From Caryophanales bacterium UBA4682 (GTDB lineage: Bacteria > Bacillota_I > Bacilli_A > RFN20 > CAG-288), in contig DHKY01000011.1 of assembly GCA_002404995.1 (NCBI GenBank), forward strand, positions 9,723 through 73,722: 64,000 bases of DNA, given 5' to 3'. Shown here one piece after another: positions 52,214 through 61,374 of this stretch. Numbering within the stretch: the first letter of the stretch is position 1; each line of letters opens with the position of its first letter. Under the pieces are notes generated by a model. The model had not been told where the DNA came from and did not search any database. It saw only the letters and a list, made by a program, of their open reading frames with translations. The position numbers were made by a program, and so were the translations under genes.

Positions 52214-54034
52214 ATGGATTTTGATCAGAATCATATCCGCAATTTCTGTGTCGTTGCTCATATCGATCATGGAAAATCTACTCTTTGTGATCGTATCCTC
52301 GAGAAAACAGGTGCGGTAAGCCAGCGTGAGCTTCTTCCACAGCTTTTGGATGATAGGAGTGTAGAACGTGAACGTGGAATAACAGTCAAACTAAATGCTG
52401 TCAATGTCACTTATAAGTCAAAAAGCGGGGAAGAGTACCTTTTCAATCTGATTGACACTCCAGGCCATGTCGACTTCACCTATGAAGTCAGCCGTTCTTT
52501 GAGCGCATGCGAAGGGGCTTTGCTTGTTATCGATGCAACTCAAGGTGTTCAAGCACAAACGTTGGCAAATGGATATCTTGCAATTGATAATCATCTCAAG
52601 CTTCTTCCAGTAATCAATAAAATTGATCTTCCATCCGCAGATGTTGAGCGTTGCCAGCTTGAATTAATCGATACTCTTCAACTTGATCCAGATGGGTGTA
52701 TCATGGTCTCTGCCAAAACAGGCCAGGGCGTGGACTCGCTTCTAGAACATATCGTCAATGATTTACCAGCGCCAGACGGGGATCCGACAAAACCATTAAA
52801 AGCTTTGATATTTGATTCCAAGTTTGATTCCTATCGTGGAGTCGTGGTTTTGATTCGCGTTTTTGATGGGCAGGTTTCTGTCGGAGATAAAATCCGGCTT
52901 ATGAGTTCAGGCCTCGTTTTCCAGGTTACTGAGCTTGGAATCCGTACTCCCAAAGAAAACAAAGTCTCATCCTTAAAAGCAGGTGAAGTCGGCTTTCTTG
53001 CTGCTTCAATCAAGAATATCAAAGATATTCAGGTTGGTGACACGATAACACTGGATGAAAATCCTACTGATAAGCCACTGAAAGGTTTCCGAAAGACTCA
53101 ACCAATGGTTTATGCAGGCTTTTATCCAAGCGATAACAAAGACTTCGAAAACCTTCATAATGCTCTTGATAAACTGTCTTTAAACGATGCCTCCCTTGTC
53201 TATGAGCCAGAAACTTCCATTGCCCTAGGCTCTGGTTTCCGTTGCGGCTTTCTAGGTCTCTTGCATCTTGAGGTCATCCAGGAGCGCTTGGAGAACGAGT
53301 TCAATCTGGATATTATGGCTACTGCTCCTTCTGTTGTTTACGAAGTCAAAATGACAGATGGGACTACAGAATGGATTTCTAATCCTGCAGATTTTCCACG
53401 TGACCGCACAAAAATCAAGCAAACGTATGAGCCATTTGCTGATGTGAAGATTAGGACGCCAAAGACCTTTGTCGGAAACATAAGGACTCTCTGTCAGAAT
53501 CGACGTGGGCAATATAATAACAGGGTCTATATTGATGAAACACGTGTTGAACTTCAATATAAAATGCCTCTAAGTGAAATCGTTTTTGATTTCTTTGATC
53601 GCTTAAAGTCAGTTTCCCAAGGATATGCTTCTCTTGACTATGAACTGCTTGGCTATGAGCAAAGCGATGTGGAACGAATGGATATCCTTCTTAATGGGGA
53701 TGCCGTCGATGCTCTTACCACAGTTGTTTTTTCAGGGACCGCATATCCACGTGCACGTGCCACTGTCGATAAATTAAAAGACGTAATTCCTAAACAGCAG
53801 TTTGAGATTCCGGTACAAGCCTGTCTTGGGGGAAGAATCATTGCGAGAAGCGATATTAAAGCTGTTCGCAAAGATGTTCTGGCTAAGTGTTATGGTGGTG
53901 ATATCTCGAGAAAGAAAAAGTTACTTGAAAAGCAAAAAGCCGGCAAAAAGCGTAGGAAGGAATTTGGAAAAGTCCAGGTTCCTCAGGAAGCCTTTATTGC
54001 TATTCTTACCGTCGATGAAGGAAACATTAAATAA
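52214..54034 (+). CDS. lepA: Elongation factor 4 (LepA)
   Basis: A 606-residue translational GTPase that back-translocates or helps ribosomes under stress. GTPase motifs AHIDHGKST (G1), DTPGHVDF (G3) and NKIDLPSAD (G4), the EF-G-like domains and the LepA-specific C-terminal domain (CLGGRIIARSDIKAVRKDVLAKCYGGDISRKKKLLEKQK) are complete. AGG at 52355-52357 lies in LLDDMSVERERGIT, where LepA has Met (LDSMDLERERGIT), and the following Arg residues are CGT. A second good gene for the changed code. Confidence 0.97.
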   Translation: MDFDQNHIRNFCVVAHIDHGKSTLCDRILEKTGAVSQRELLPQLLDDRSVERERGITVKLNAVNVTYKSKSGEEYLFNLIDTPGHVDFTYEVSRSLSACEGALLVIDATQGVQAQTLANGYLAIDNHLKLLPVINKIDLPSADVERCQLELIDTLQLDPDGCIMVSAKTGQGVDSLLEHIVNDLPAPDGDPTKPLKALIFDSKFDSYRGVVVLIRVFDGQVSVGDKIRLMSSGLVFQVTELGIRTPKENKVSSLKAGEVGFLAASIKNIKDIQVGDTITLDENPTDKPLKGFRKTQPMVYAGFYPSDNKDFENLHNALDKLSLNDASLVYEPETSIALGSGFRCGFLGLLHLEVIQERLENEFNLDIMATAPSVVYEVKMTDGTTEWISNPADFPRDRTKIKQTYEPFADVKIRTPKTFVGNIRTLCQNRRGQYNNRVYIDETRVELQYKMPLSEIVFDFFDRLKSVSQGYASLDYELLGYEQSDVERMDILLNGDAVDALTTVVFSGTAYPRARATVDKLKDVIPKQQFEIPVQACLGGRIIARSDIKAVRKDVLAKCYGGDISRKKKLLEKQKAGKKRRKEFGKVQVPQEAFIAILTVDEGNIK

Positions 54035-54077
54035 TTCAATTAAGCTGTGTTAGAATTTCATTAGAGAGGATACTATT

Positions 54078-55385
54078 GTGATTCACAACGATGAAGGAAA
54101 GAGATTTACCGATGATAGTTATGCTCGGAAGGATGAAGTCCGAAGCATCTATAATGTCGAAGATATTTCGTCTGTCTGGAGCAGAGTTCTTTCCTATCGT
54201 TCATTTTTTAACGAAGAAGTTGAACTTTTAAACAAAGAGGGAGAACACTATCAGGTCTGCCTGACAAAAAAGATTTTGTCTCTTGCCTATAATCTTCAAA
54301 GGAAGCTCAGGAACGACAAGATATTGTTTCTATCTTTGAGCAAAGATGCTCGGGAGCAATTCCTGTTCCAGAGGAAAAAGAATTCTCTTAGCCTTACCGC
54401 AAAGAAAAACGGAATAAACATTAAAAATTCTACGTTAGATTCGATTGCCTGCGGCAGCATTGAGTCTTTGTCTTCTTCTTTGTTTTTAGTTCAAGCTTAT
54501 GCTGAAGCTTTTCAAAAAGGATGCAATGAGTCTGCATTTTCCCTTGAATCCATTCATAGAATCAATAATAGTCTTCTAGGTAGAGAAGAAAGCGATGCTC
54601 CTTCTTTCCGGAACCAGCCCTCTCAAGATTTGTACAATACATTAGAAGACTATCCAACTGAAAAGATTTCGAATTCGTTCACTTCATTAATTTCGTTTTT
54701 AAATCAGGATACCATTCCACTTATCCTGAGATCCATCGGAATTGTTTATTTCTTCTTTTCTGTGCGTCCCTACTCTTATTTCAATGAGGAAACAGCAGCC
54801 TTAACAGCTAAAGCCTTTTTGTCAACTTCTGGATTAGGTTTGAGGGGATATTCTTTGGATTTTGAAAGTATTGTCTTTAGCAAAGACTTTCAAAGAAGGA
54901 AAGCTAGTGAATCATCTTTGGATTTAACCTATTTCCTCCTTCCTGCTTTAAACTATAGGATCCATGTTCAGGCATCAAACCACGAATTGATTGTTAAATT
55001 AAGTTCCATAATTTCTTCAGAAGCGAACAATAAGGCAGACGACTCCTCTAGCACAAACGACATTCCAGTGGATTCTTTACCTAGCAACCAGGCACTTCCT
55101 TTTTTCCCAAAAACAAAAAATGCCATTGAAATCGAAGAAACAGCTAGAAATTTACGACAAGTCTATCCCTATTTAAAAAAGAAACAAGCCCACTTTTACG
55201 CAGGTCATTGCACGATAGGACTTCATTATACAATCGAACAATTCAAACGATGTGAGGATACCGTCTATGAAACTGCGCGGACATCAAGGGAAAATCTTGC
55301 CCAGCGTGGTTTCTATAAAAAAGAACTATTAGGAAAAAAGTTTGTTTATACTCCGATTCCTAGGAGTAACCAGGATAACAAATGA
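54078..55385 (+). CDS. Degenerate Fic-like protein with C-terminal winged helix
   Basis: A 435-residue soluble protein. Residues about 165-300 follow the Fic fold in outline (FSLESIHRINNSLLG, then PLILRSIGIVYFFFSVRPYSYFNEETAAL), but the HPFxxGNGR AMPylation motif has become RPYSYFNEETA, lacking the catalytic His and the anion-hole residues. The last 80 residues (HYTIEQFKRC...ETARTSRENLAQRGFYKKELLGKKFVYTPI) look like the winged helix that often ends Fic proteins. It is probably a regulatory or DNA-binding relic. GTG start with SD GAGAGGA. hemW overlaps its stop by 4 nt. Confidence 0.55.
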   Translation: MIHNDEGKRFTDDSYARKDEVRSIYNVEDISSVWSRVLSYRSFFNEEVELLNKEGEHYQVCLTKKILSLAYNLQRKLRNDKILFLSLSKDAREQFLFQRKKNSLSLTAKKNGINIKNSTLDSIACGSIESLSSSLFLVQAYAEAFQKGCNESAFSLESIHRINNSLLGREESDAPSFRNQPSQDLYNTLEDYPTEKISNSFTSLISFLNQDTIPLILRSIGIVYFFFSVRPYSYFNEETAALTAKAFLSTSGLGLRGYSLDFESIVFSKDFQRRKASESSLDLTYFLLPALNYRIHVQASNHELIVKLSSIISSEANNKADDSSSTNDIPVDSLPSNQALPFFPKTKNAIEIEETARNLRQVYPYLKKKQAHFYAGHCTIGLHYTIEQFKRCEDTVYETARTSRENLAQRGFYKKELLGKKFVYTPIPRSNQDNK

Positions 55386-56467
55386 TTTCCTCCCTATATC
55401 TTCATATTCCTTTCTGTGCCAAAATCTGCTCTTATTGTGATTTTCCAAAAGTTTATCATCAAGAGGATTTGGAAGATAAATACATTCCAGAATTAATAAA
55501 TGAAATTGTTTCTTATCATATCCCTGATGATTCATTGAAGACAATCTATATTGGTGGCGGAACACCAAACGTTCTTTCGATATCTTTGTTAGAAAAGCTT
55601 CTTTCTTTCCTTTTTTATCATTTCCCCTCTGCGGAAGAATTTACAATTGAAGCAAATCCAGAAACTATGACCGCTGATAAAGTTGCAATCAGGAGCCAAT
55701 TTGGCGTCAATCGTGTTTCCCTTGGGGTTGAATCCACAAGTCATAGAATTCTCTCTTACCTTGGACGCAATCATACATTAGAGCAAGTCTCAGAATCAGT
55801 CACGAATTTAAAAAAATATGGAATTGATAATATTAATTTGGACTTTATCTACGGAGTAAAGGATGAATCCTTTGATGATTTAGAAAATGATATTCATTTT
55901 GCTTTACGCCAAAACATAAAGCATTTGTCTTTTTATTCATTGCAAATTGAAGAAGGTACTATTCTCCATAACAAAAAGACAATTCCAGTTTCTGACGAAA
56001 CTTATCGGAAACAATATGATTTACTCGTAGAGGAACTAGCAAAGAATGGATTTGATCGTTACGAGGTTTCTAATTTCTCAAAACCTGGTTTCGAATCCAA
56101 ACACAATCTCACTTACTGGCATGATCAGCAATATTATGCTTGTGGTCTTGGCGCCAGCGGATATATTGGGAATCTTCGCTATACAAATACGAAATCGCTT
56201 AATAATTATCTTTTAGGCAAACGGATTTTTCAAAAGGATATAATCACAAAGGAAGACGAAGAAAGGGAATTTCTTAGGCTTGGTTTGAGATTAAGAGATG
56301 GTTTCTCTTTATCTGAGTACCACGAAAGATTTGGTGTTGATTTTCTTCAGAAATACAAACAAAAGATTGATGAAAACAAGGAATGTTTTGAAGTGTGTGG
56401 AGATTCTTTCCGGATTACTCCTAACTATCTTTATGTCATGGACTCTCTTCTTTTTTCACTTTTTTAG
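55382..56467 (+). CDS. hemW: HemW-like radical SAM protein
   Basis: A 361-residue radical SAM protein of the HemW (former coproporphyrinogen III oxidase-like) family. The 4Fe-4S motif is CAKICSYCDF (CxxxCxxC), followed by YIGGGTPNVL, EANPE, GVESTSHRILSYLGRNHT, YGVKDESFDD and KHNLTYWHDQQYYACGLGASGY. HemW is thought to insert haem into respiratory proteins; the missing CNxC pattern of HemN argues against the oxidase. It is coupled to the Fic-like gene and lepA, the neighbourhood usual in Firmicutes. Confidence 0.92.
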   Translation: MISSLYLHIPFCAKICSYCDFPKVYHQEDLEDKYIPELINEIVSYHIPDDSLKTIYIGGGTPNVLSISLLEKLLSFLFYHFPSAEEFTIEANPETMTADKVAIRSQFGVNRVSLGVESTSHRILSYLGRNHTLEQVSESVTNLKKYGIDNINLDFIYGVKDESFDDLENDIHFALRQNIKHLSFYSLQIEEGTILHNKKTIPVSDETYRKQYDLLVEELAKNGFDRYEVSNFSKPGFESKHNLTYWHDQQYYACGLGASGYIGNLRYTNTKSLNNYLLGKRIFQKDIITKEDEEREFLRLGLRLRDGFSLSEYHERFGVDFLQKYKQKIDENKECFEVCGDSFRITPNYLYVMDSLLFSLF

Positions 56468-56476
56468 TTTTTCTCC

Positions 56477-56505
56477 TTGTTATTTTTTCTTTCTGAAAAT
56501 ATAAT
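56477..56505 (+). promoter_or_regulatory. Promoter of the 56591-58888 gene group
   Basis: TTGTTA, 17-nt spacer, TATAAT, giving a leader of about 80 nt before the ATG at 56591. Confidence 0.65.
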
Positions 56506-56511
56506 CAGAAT

Positions 56512-56563
56512 GTCCGATAATTGTTATTATTAGGACCGATTTATCCTCATTCTCATCAGAGGA
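56512..56563 (+). promoter_or_regulatory. Structured leader (two hairpins)
   Basis: Hairpin GTCC-ATAAT/ATTAT-GGAC (56512-56536) followed by TCCTC/GAGGA (56544-56563) in the leader of the 56591 gene. The real SD (AAGGA, 56579-56583) lies outside both. I do not recognise a riboswitch. Confidence 0.4.
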
Positions 56564-56590
56564 ATGGAGCTAATCAGAAAGGATTAATTT

Positions 56591-57268
56591 ATGTCTTATG
56601 ATCACCCGATTTTGGATGAGCCGGTTTTCGAGAAGATTTTTCCTGGGCCAAAGCCATCGGCTTATTTCCGGGCAAGCAACGATTCCCATAGGATCATGCT
56701 TTCCTTGGCAGAAGACTTCCAGTGGATTGTAACGAAACTGACAAAGGAAAACGAAATCAATAGAGAAGAAATTATGCAAGATGAATTGCCTTCTGTTAAT
56801 CAAGTGATTTTAAATATCAGTTTTCATCCCAAATTCCAGGATGAATTTCTAATTGAAAAGTCTTCTTTAATTTGTTTTTTTGTCCTTCTGAATTTACTGC
56901 CTAGCAAAGAGGGCAATTTTCTTTGGAATACTTATTTCAAATATCTCCGATGTTCCTATGAAGAAAACGAATGGGACAAGAAAACAGTCACAAAGACAGC
57001 TTTTTATAATCATCGGAACGATTATGTTTCACACTTTCTTTCCCTTCTAGGCAAATCATACCCTGAACTTATCAAAAATTTAACACCAGAACAAAAGAAA
57101 TGGTTTCCTGATTATCTACTTCCAAATAATTTCGTAAACGAAAATAAAGATCCCTGCGTAATTTCCACTTTTGGGCAAGTCGTACTACAAGGGCCTAGGA
57201 AAACCGATTTATCCAAGGAAGATTCAGAAAAGCTGAATCAAAAGCTTTTAGAGAGAAAAATCATTTAA
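56591..57268 (+). CDS. Hypothetical protein
   Basis: A 225-residue soluble protein, mostly helical, with no signal peptide. I do not recognise it. Features seen: an N-terminal conserved-looking block (HPILDEPVFEKIFPGPKPSAYF), a hydrophobic helix (SSLICFFVLLNLLPS, about 95-110) and a C-terminal acidic/Lys tail. Good SD and its own promoter. It is followed 52 nt later by three overlapping membrane-protein genes and probably shares their transcript. Confidence 0.65.
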   Translation: MSYDHPILDEPVFEKIFPGPKPSAYFRASNDSHRIMLSLAEDFQWIVTKLTKENEINREEIMQDELPSVNQVILNISFHPKFQDEFLIEKSSLICFFVLLNLLPSKEGNFLWNTYFKYLRCSYEENEWDKKTVTKTAFYNHRNDYVSHFLSLLGKSYPELIKNLTPEQKKWFPDYLLPNNFVNENKDPCVISTFGQVVLQGPRKTDLSKEDSEKLNQKLLERKII

Positions 57269-57320
57269 TTTTGTATTTTCTTTATTTTGCCTTCCAATAT
57301 TAGATAAGGAGGACAAAAAA

Positions 57321-57992
57321 ATGAAGGAATTTAGGAAACGCAACACTTATTTCCTGCTGCTTTTTTGTGGAATTTCTATCAGTATTAGTCTTTTGTTTTC
57401 TTCCATAATTATTGGAATTATCGATGCATTTATCTTCCTTTTAATTAGTGCTACCTGGCTTTACTATTATGACAAGAAAAAACAAAAAATGGAAAAGAGA
57501 AAAGCACAATTAGAGTTTCTTCTCTCTTTCAGGAATGGTGTTTATGACCAAAAAGGCTCGAAGCAATCCTACGAAGAGGCTGGTCATTTTCTAAAAGGCT
57601 ATCAGGAAACAATCCCATTCGAAGACCTGATTCAAGACCCCTCGGCAAGGAAAATGCCGGACGATTATCAAGAATACTTTGAAGAAAGGATGAAATTTGA
57701 AAGGAAAGGAGAAATCCATCTTCCAGATTACCGTCCTTTACTTGAAAAAATTGAGGAACATACAACACTCATAGAAAAAAGAAACCATTCCGATAAAAGA
57801 GATTTTCTTTTTTCTCTTTTGCTTCTTAGGTCAATGGAGTTTGGAATGTCAATTCTTAGAATTGTTTCTCAATCAGTTTCTAATCGCTTGAGCACTATTC
57901 CTATGACGATTGTTTTGTCTATATTTCCAATTCTATCTATTTCATTGACAATGGTGCTACTTTTCATGGGGGCAAAAGATGAACATATTTAA
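57321..57992 (+). CDS. Membrane protein, four helices in two pairs
   Basis: A 223-residue protein with a hairpin of helices at the N-terminus (about 10-48), a charged cytoplasmic middle (about 50-165) and another pair at the C-terminus (about 168-217). This layout resembles TadB/TadC or type II secretion F-like platform halves, but no conserved motif confirms it. SD AAGGAGG. Its end overlaps the next gene by 14 nt, so the pair is translated together and may form one complex. Confidence 0.6.
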   Translation: MKEFRKRNTYFLLLFCGISISISLLFSSIIIGIIDAFIFLLISATWLYYYDKKKQKMEKRKAQLEFLLSFRNGVYDQKGSKQSYEEAGHFLKGYQETIPFEDLIQDPSARKMPDDYQEYFEERMKFERKGEIHLPDYRPLLEKIEEHTTLIEKRNHSDKRDFLFSLLLLRSMEFGMSILRIVSQSVSNRLSTIPMTIVLSIFPILSISLTMVLLFMGAKDEHI

Positions 57993-58602
57993 TAACAAGC
58001 AAAAGACGAAAGGAAAAACTAAAAATAGTCCAAAGAAAGCAACGAGCAATACATATCTCATTCTAGTTTTATTATTTTGCCTTGGTTTCATTACCTATTA
58101 CAGTACAAAGAAAATCCAAGCATTTCTTTTGTTTGCCGATTTTGGTTTATTCCTTTTTGTGTATGTTTCTCTGGATTCAGCTAGCACAAAAGAAAAGAAA
58201 AATAAGGCCAGGATTCAAACTTATGCTGATTTCTATGAGCGTTTTTTTCTTTATTCTGGGCTGGAAAACTCCTATCTTCTTGGCTTTCAGAAAGCAGTTG
58301 ATACTTCGCCGATTTCCCTCCTTCGGGATACTCTTAAGGATTTCATTGACAACGATAGGAAGGGGAATCTCCCTCTTCAAATTAAAAACAGCCAATCGGA
58401 ACTTAATCTTATTCGTTCCAGGAAAGAAAGATTGAAAGATGATTTTGAATATTCCTATCCGGATTCAAGAGAAAGGTATTTGCTTTTCAAACGCGTGTTC
58501 CAAGAAAAGGAAGTATTCCGAATTCCTTGTTTCTTATCTACAATTCTTGTGTTTTTGCTTTGCCTAGGATGTTTCTACTATGTCCTCATTCTCCCGAATT
58601 AG
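57979..58602 (+). CDS. Membrane protein with layout like its upstream neighbour
   Basis: A 207-residue protein: Lys-rich cytoplasmic start, two helices (about 27-66), charged middle (about 70-180) and a C-terminal helix (about 184-204). The layout mirrors the preceding gene, which suggests paralogues or two halves of a platform. Function unknown. A GGGGG SD lies inside the upstream gene. It overlaps the following small gene by 23 nt. Confidence 0.6.
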   Translation: MNIFNNKQKTKGKTKNSPKKATSNTYLILVLLFCLGFITYYSTKKIQAFLLFADFGLFLFVYVSLDSASTKEKKNKARIQTYADFYERFFLYSGLENSYLLGFQKAVDTSPISLLRDTLKDFIDNDRKGNLPLQIKNSQSELNLIRSRKERLKDDFEYSYPDSRERYLLFKRVFQEKEVFRIPCFLSTILVFLLCLGCFYYVLILPN

Positions 58603-58888
58603 TTTTTCATTTTTGTTTCCATTGGCTAGTGCTTTTTTATCCTTCCTTTTTGACTTTAAAATTTCGGCGGATTCTGCTATTGCTTTTCGAGAGTCAAAAG
58701 AAACCATTATTGATAACATTCTTAACGAAAAAGAAATCTCGAATATGTCAAATTCAAAAATTTGGATTATCCGTCTTTCCGATTTTGAAATACCAGATTC
58801 AGAAAGCAGTTTTCTCCTTCGATACAAGATTCCGTTTTTGAGGAAAGAAGGGTATCCGGAACAGGTTTTCAGCCCCTCCATAAATTGA
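58580..58888 (+). CDS. Small exported or membrane-anchored protein
   Basis: A 102-residue protein with an N-terminal hydrophobic segment (SFSFLFPLASAFLSFLF, about 8-24) that may be a signal peptide or anchor, followed by a short strand-rich soluble part. It starts inside the end of the previous gene with an AGGA SD 10 nt upstream. By position it could be a pilin-like or accessory subunit of the two membrane proteins, but no cleavage motif of prepilin type is seen. Confidence 0.55.
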   Translation: MSSFSRISFSFLFPLASAFLSFLFDFKISADSAIAFRESKETIIDNILNEKEISNMSNSKIWIIRLSDFEIPDSESSFLLRYKIPFLRKEGYPEQVFSPSIN

Positions 58889-58913
58889 ATTAGACTTTTT
58901 ATTTCTATATACT
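58885..58913 (+). promoter_or_regulatory. Promoter of tyrS
   Basis: TTGAAT, 17-nt spacer, TATACT, 42 nt before the ATG. No T-box leader fits in this space. Confidence 0.65.
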
Positions 58914-58955
58914 ATTAAGGATAATAAAAATTATAGATTTCTGGGAGGTTTTTTA

Positions 58956-60206
58956 ATGAATCCAATTAAAGATTTAGAGCGACGGGGACTTCTCGATGCT
59001 TTTTCAGATAAAGAAAAAATCGAGAGCAGGTTTGAGCATCCGACTACGGTTTATTGTGGCTTTGATCCAAGTGCACGTTCGCTCCAGCTTGGTAATTTTA
59101 TCAGGATTACTAGGCTCCAACGCCTTCAAAAAGCCGGTTGCCGTGTAATTGCTGTCTTAGGCGGCGCAACAGGAAGGATCGGCGATCCCTCTGGGAAAAA
59201 GGCCGAGCGCAAGTTCTTAGGCGAAAGCCAAGTCATGGAAAATGCAAGCGCAATCAAAGCACAGCTTTCTAAATACATTGATACTACTGATTCGGAAAAA
59301 GGAAGGATTGTCAATAACTACGATTGGTGGAGCAAACTTGATGTCATCAGTTTTCTCCGGAATTACGGAAAGAACTTCCAAGTTGGTTATATGCTTGCCA
59401 AAGATATTGTAAAATCCCGCTTGGAAGTCGGAATTTCTTATGCTGAATTCAGTTATAGGATTCTTCAAGCAGGTGATTTTGACTATCTTTACAATAAATA
59501 TGGCTGCTCCGTCCAGATTGGTGGCGGAGACCAGTGGGGGAATTTGACCACTGCACTTGATTTCGTCAAGCGCAAAAACGGAAATAACGTAAATGCAGAA
59601 GTCTTTACCCTAAAGCTGATTACTGATAGTCAAGGAAAAAAATTCGGCAAGAGTGAAAACGGTGCTCTCTATCTTGATCCTGAGAGGACTTCTCCTTATC
59701 ACATTTATCAGTATTTCAGGAATGTTTCAGATAGCGACGTTCTGCGATATCTCTATATTTTCGACGATCGTCCAATTGAGGACATCGATGCAATTTACAA
59801 GGCGCATCTTGAACATCCCGAACTCCGTAATGGACAACGCGAACTCGCTCATGTCATTGTTTCCAAGCTTCACGGAGAAGCGGTTGCAGATAAATGCGTT
59901 GCTAGGTCCAAGGCCTTGTTCTCAGACAATTTCTCCGGACTGAATTCATCTGACTTAAAGGATCTGACCGATGGCCTTGTCATCGTCGAACAGAAAGAAG
60001 AAATCTCCTTGCTAGATGCCTTAATTGCCTTAAAGCTTGCTTCTTCCAAACGAGAAGCACGTGAATTTGTTTCTGCTGGCGCTGTGAAAATCAACGGCAA
60101 AAAAATCACAGACCTTAACGCGAAAGTCACAAAAGAGAATTCACTTGACGGCGGCTATGTCTTCATCAAGCGTGGAAAACGCAATTACGCTGTCAGGAAA
60201 TTCTAA
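58956..60206 (+). CDS. tyrS: Tyrosyl-tRNA synthetase
   Basis: A 416-residue class I synthetase (TyrS/TyrRS1 type) charging tRNA-Tyr. YCGFDPSARSLQLGN (HIGH-like), GGATGMIGDPSGK, YAEFSYRILQAGDF, GGGDQWGN, and KFGKS (KMSKS-like) are present, with a C-terminal S4 domain (ALKLASSKREAREFVSAGAVKING). AGG at 59175-59177 is the invariant Met of GGATGMIGDPSGK and another lies in YQYFMNVSD. SD GGGAGG. Its stop overlaps that of the convergent hydrolase gene by 4 nt. Confidence 0.97.
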   Translation: MNPIKDLERRGLLDAFSDKEKIESRFEHPTTVYCGFDPSARSLQLGNFIRITRLQRLQKAGCRVIAVLGGATGRIGDPSGKKAERKFLGESQVMENASAIKAQLSKYIDTTDSEKGRIVNNYDWWSKLDVISFLRNYGKNFQVGYMLAKDIVKSRLEVGISYAEFSYRILQAGDFDYLYNKYGCSVQIGGGDQWGNLTTALDFVKRKNGNNVNAEVFTLKLITDSQGKKFGKSENGALYLDPERTSPYHIYQYFRNVSDSDVLRYLYIFDDRPIEDIDAIYKAHLEHPELRNGQRELAHVIVSKLHGEAVADKCVARSKALFSDNFSGLNSSDLKDLTDGLVIVEQKEEISLLDALIALKLASSKREAREFVSAGAVKINGKKITDLNAKVTKENSLDGGYVFIKRGKRNYAVRKF

Positions 60207-61240
60207 TCCGATAGCTGATCAAGGAATGAAAGAATCTTATCTTTCGCTCTTTCATCATAAACAATATGTTTTAGCGGGGCTAGAGAGAGAATTTCCTCTT
60301 CTCTAGCCTTTTTGTTTTCTTCTGAGTTTTTAAACCTTGCTTTTATTTTTTTGTTTTCAACATTAAACCAATGGTAGCTGTCTTCAGTGATAATAGAATT
60401 ATGAAGACCTTTTTTCTGAATATAAGTTTCTACATTTGGCTGAGGATGTTTCTTGAAATAAAGGGCTAAAGAGTTTGTATTACTGACAATCGGATCGTTT
60501 AATGCATAAATCAAAAGTATCTTTGTTGTCTTATTTTTTCTTATTCCTTTTTTTGATGAAATAATATATCGCGGGCCTTCTAAAAAGAACATGCAAAGCT
60601 TATAAGACGGCAAAAGGAAAAAATAAAGTCCCTTTTTTTCTTTCTTCCTAACATCCAAAACCGATCTGCTTTCATTGATTGGCGCTGAACGAAGGATTGC
60701 ACCCTTCACTTCAGGATATCGCCCTATAGCGCCTGCCATAGAATAAGCACCCCATGAATGGCCATAGACAAAAATCGGAAGGCTGTGATTGACTTTTCGT
60801 TTTATTACATCATTCAGAACATTTTCAGCTACATAAATACCTGTAGCCAAGGATTCCTGGACGTTGCCACCTGACCTTCCTGAACCAAGCTGATCATAAG
60901 CGAGGACTTGATATCCGTTTTTGCAAAGAAATAGAATATCAATCAAATATTGGATATGGGTTCCGAATTTTCCATGGCTTAAAACAATAAATCCTCTAAA
61001 ATTCTTTTGTCCCTTAAGAGAATATATATATCCATTGATTTCTTTCCGGTAATAGTATGTAGTGTATGGTTCTCGATTCAAACAATCTTTCCTCTCTTCA
61101 TAACGAACATATACGCCATTGGAGTCCTCTTCACGATGTAAAAAAAGACGTTTATGAAGAATAAAGCAAAGAATAAGACTAATAATCCTGTATATCAATA
61201 AAAGCACAAGGACAGACAGAAAGCAAATAAGAGCAATCAT
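60203..61240 (-). CDS. Membrane-anchored alpha/beta hydrolase
   Basis: A 345-residue protein with an N-terminal membrane helix (about 2-27) and an alpha/beta hydrolase domain. Oxyanion/strand motif VLSHGKFG, AYDQLGSGRSGG, nucleophile elbow GHSWGAYS (Ser), Asp in YALNDPIVS and His in KGLHNSI form the catalytic triad. It is a lipase/esterase-like serine hydrolase of unknown substrate at the membrane, similar to bacterial monoacylglycerol-lipase-like proteins. I chose ATG 61240 (GGTGGA SD) over GTG 61252. A TATAAT (minus strand, 61261-61266) precedes it. Confidence 0.85.
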   Translation of the reverse strand: MIALICFLSVLVLLLIYRIISLILCFILHKRLFLHREEDSNGVYVRYEERKDCLNREPYTTYYYRKEINGYIYSLKGQKNFRGFIVLSHGKFGTHIQYLIDILFLCKNGYQVLAYDQLGSGRSGGNVQESLATGIYVAENVLNDVIKRKVNHSLPIFVYGHSWGAYSMAGAIGRYPEVKGAILRSAPINESRSVLDVRKKEKKGLYFFLLPSYKLCMFFLEGPRYIISSKKGIRKNKTTKILLIYALNDPIVSNTNSLALYFKKHPQPNVETYIQKKGLHNSIITEDSYHWFNVENKKIKARFKNSEENKKAREEEILSLAPLKHIVYDERAKDKILSFLDQLSD

Positions 61241-61300
61241 TTTATTTTCCACCGCTTATTATTATATAAAGGAAAGGAAAAATAAGAAAATCAAAAAATA

Positions 61301-61327
61301 TTAGCACTCTGCACTTGAAAGTGCTAA
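61301..61327 (+). promoter_or_regulatory. CIRCE element (HrcA operator) upstream of clpB
   Basis: TTAGCACTC-N9-AAGTGCTAA, one mismatch from the consensus TTAGCACTC-N9-GAGTGCTAA. It overlaps the clpB promoter -35, as expected for HrcA repression. Confidence 0.92.
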
Positions 61328-61342
61328 TTTCTTTTCTATAAT
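61315..61342 (+). promoter_or_regulatory. Promoter of clpB
   Basis: TTGAAA (61315-61320), 16-nt spacer, TATAAT (61337-61342); the -35 lies inside the CIRCE element. Confidence 0.8.
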
Positions 61343-61374
61343 AATTGCGATATCCAAAAAGGAGGCTTAAAACC

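Noticed and set aside
58889..58955. Possible T-box riboswitch before tyrS (and in the 26 nt before proS)
   Set aside because: The spaces are 67 nt and 26 nt, far too short for a T-box, and no specifier or GGTGG motif is present.
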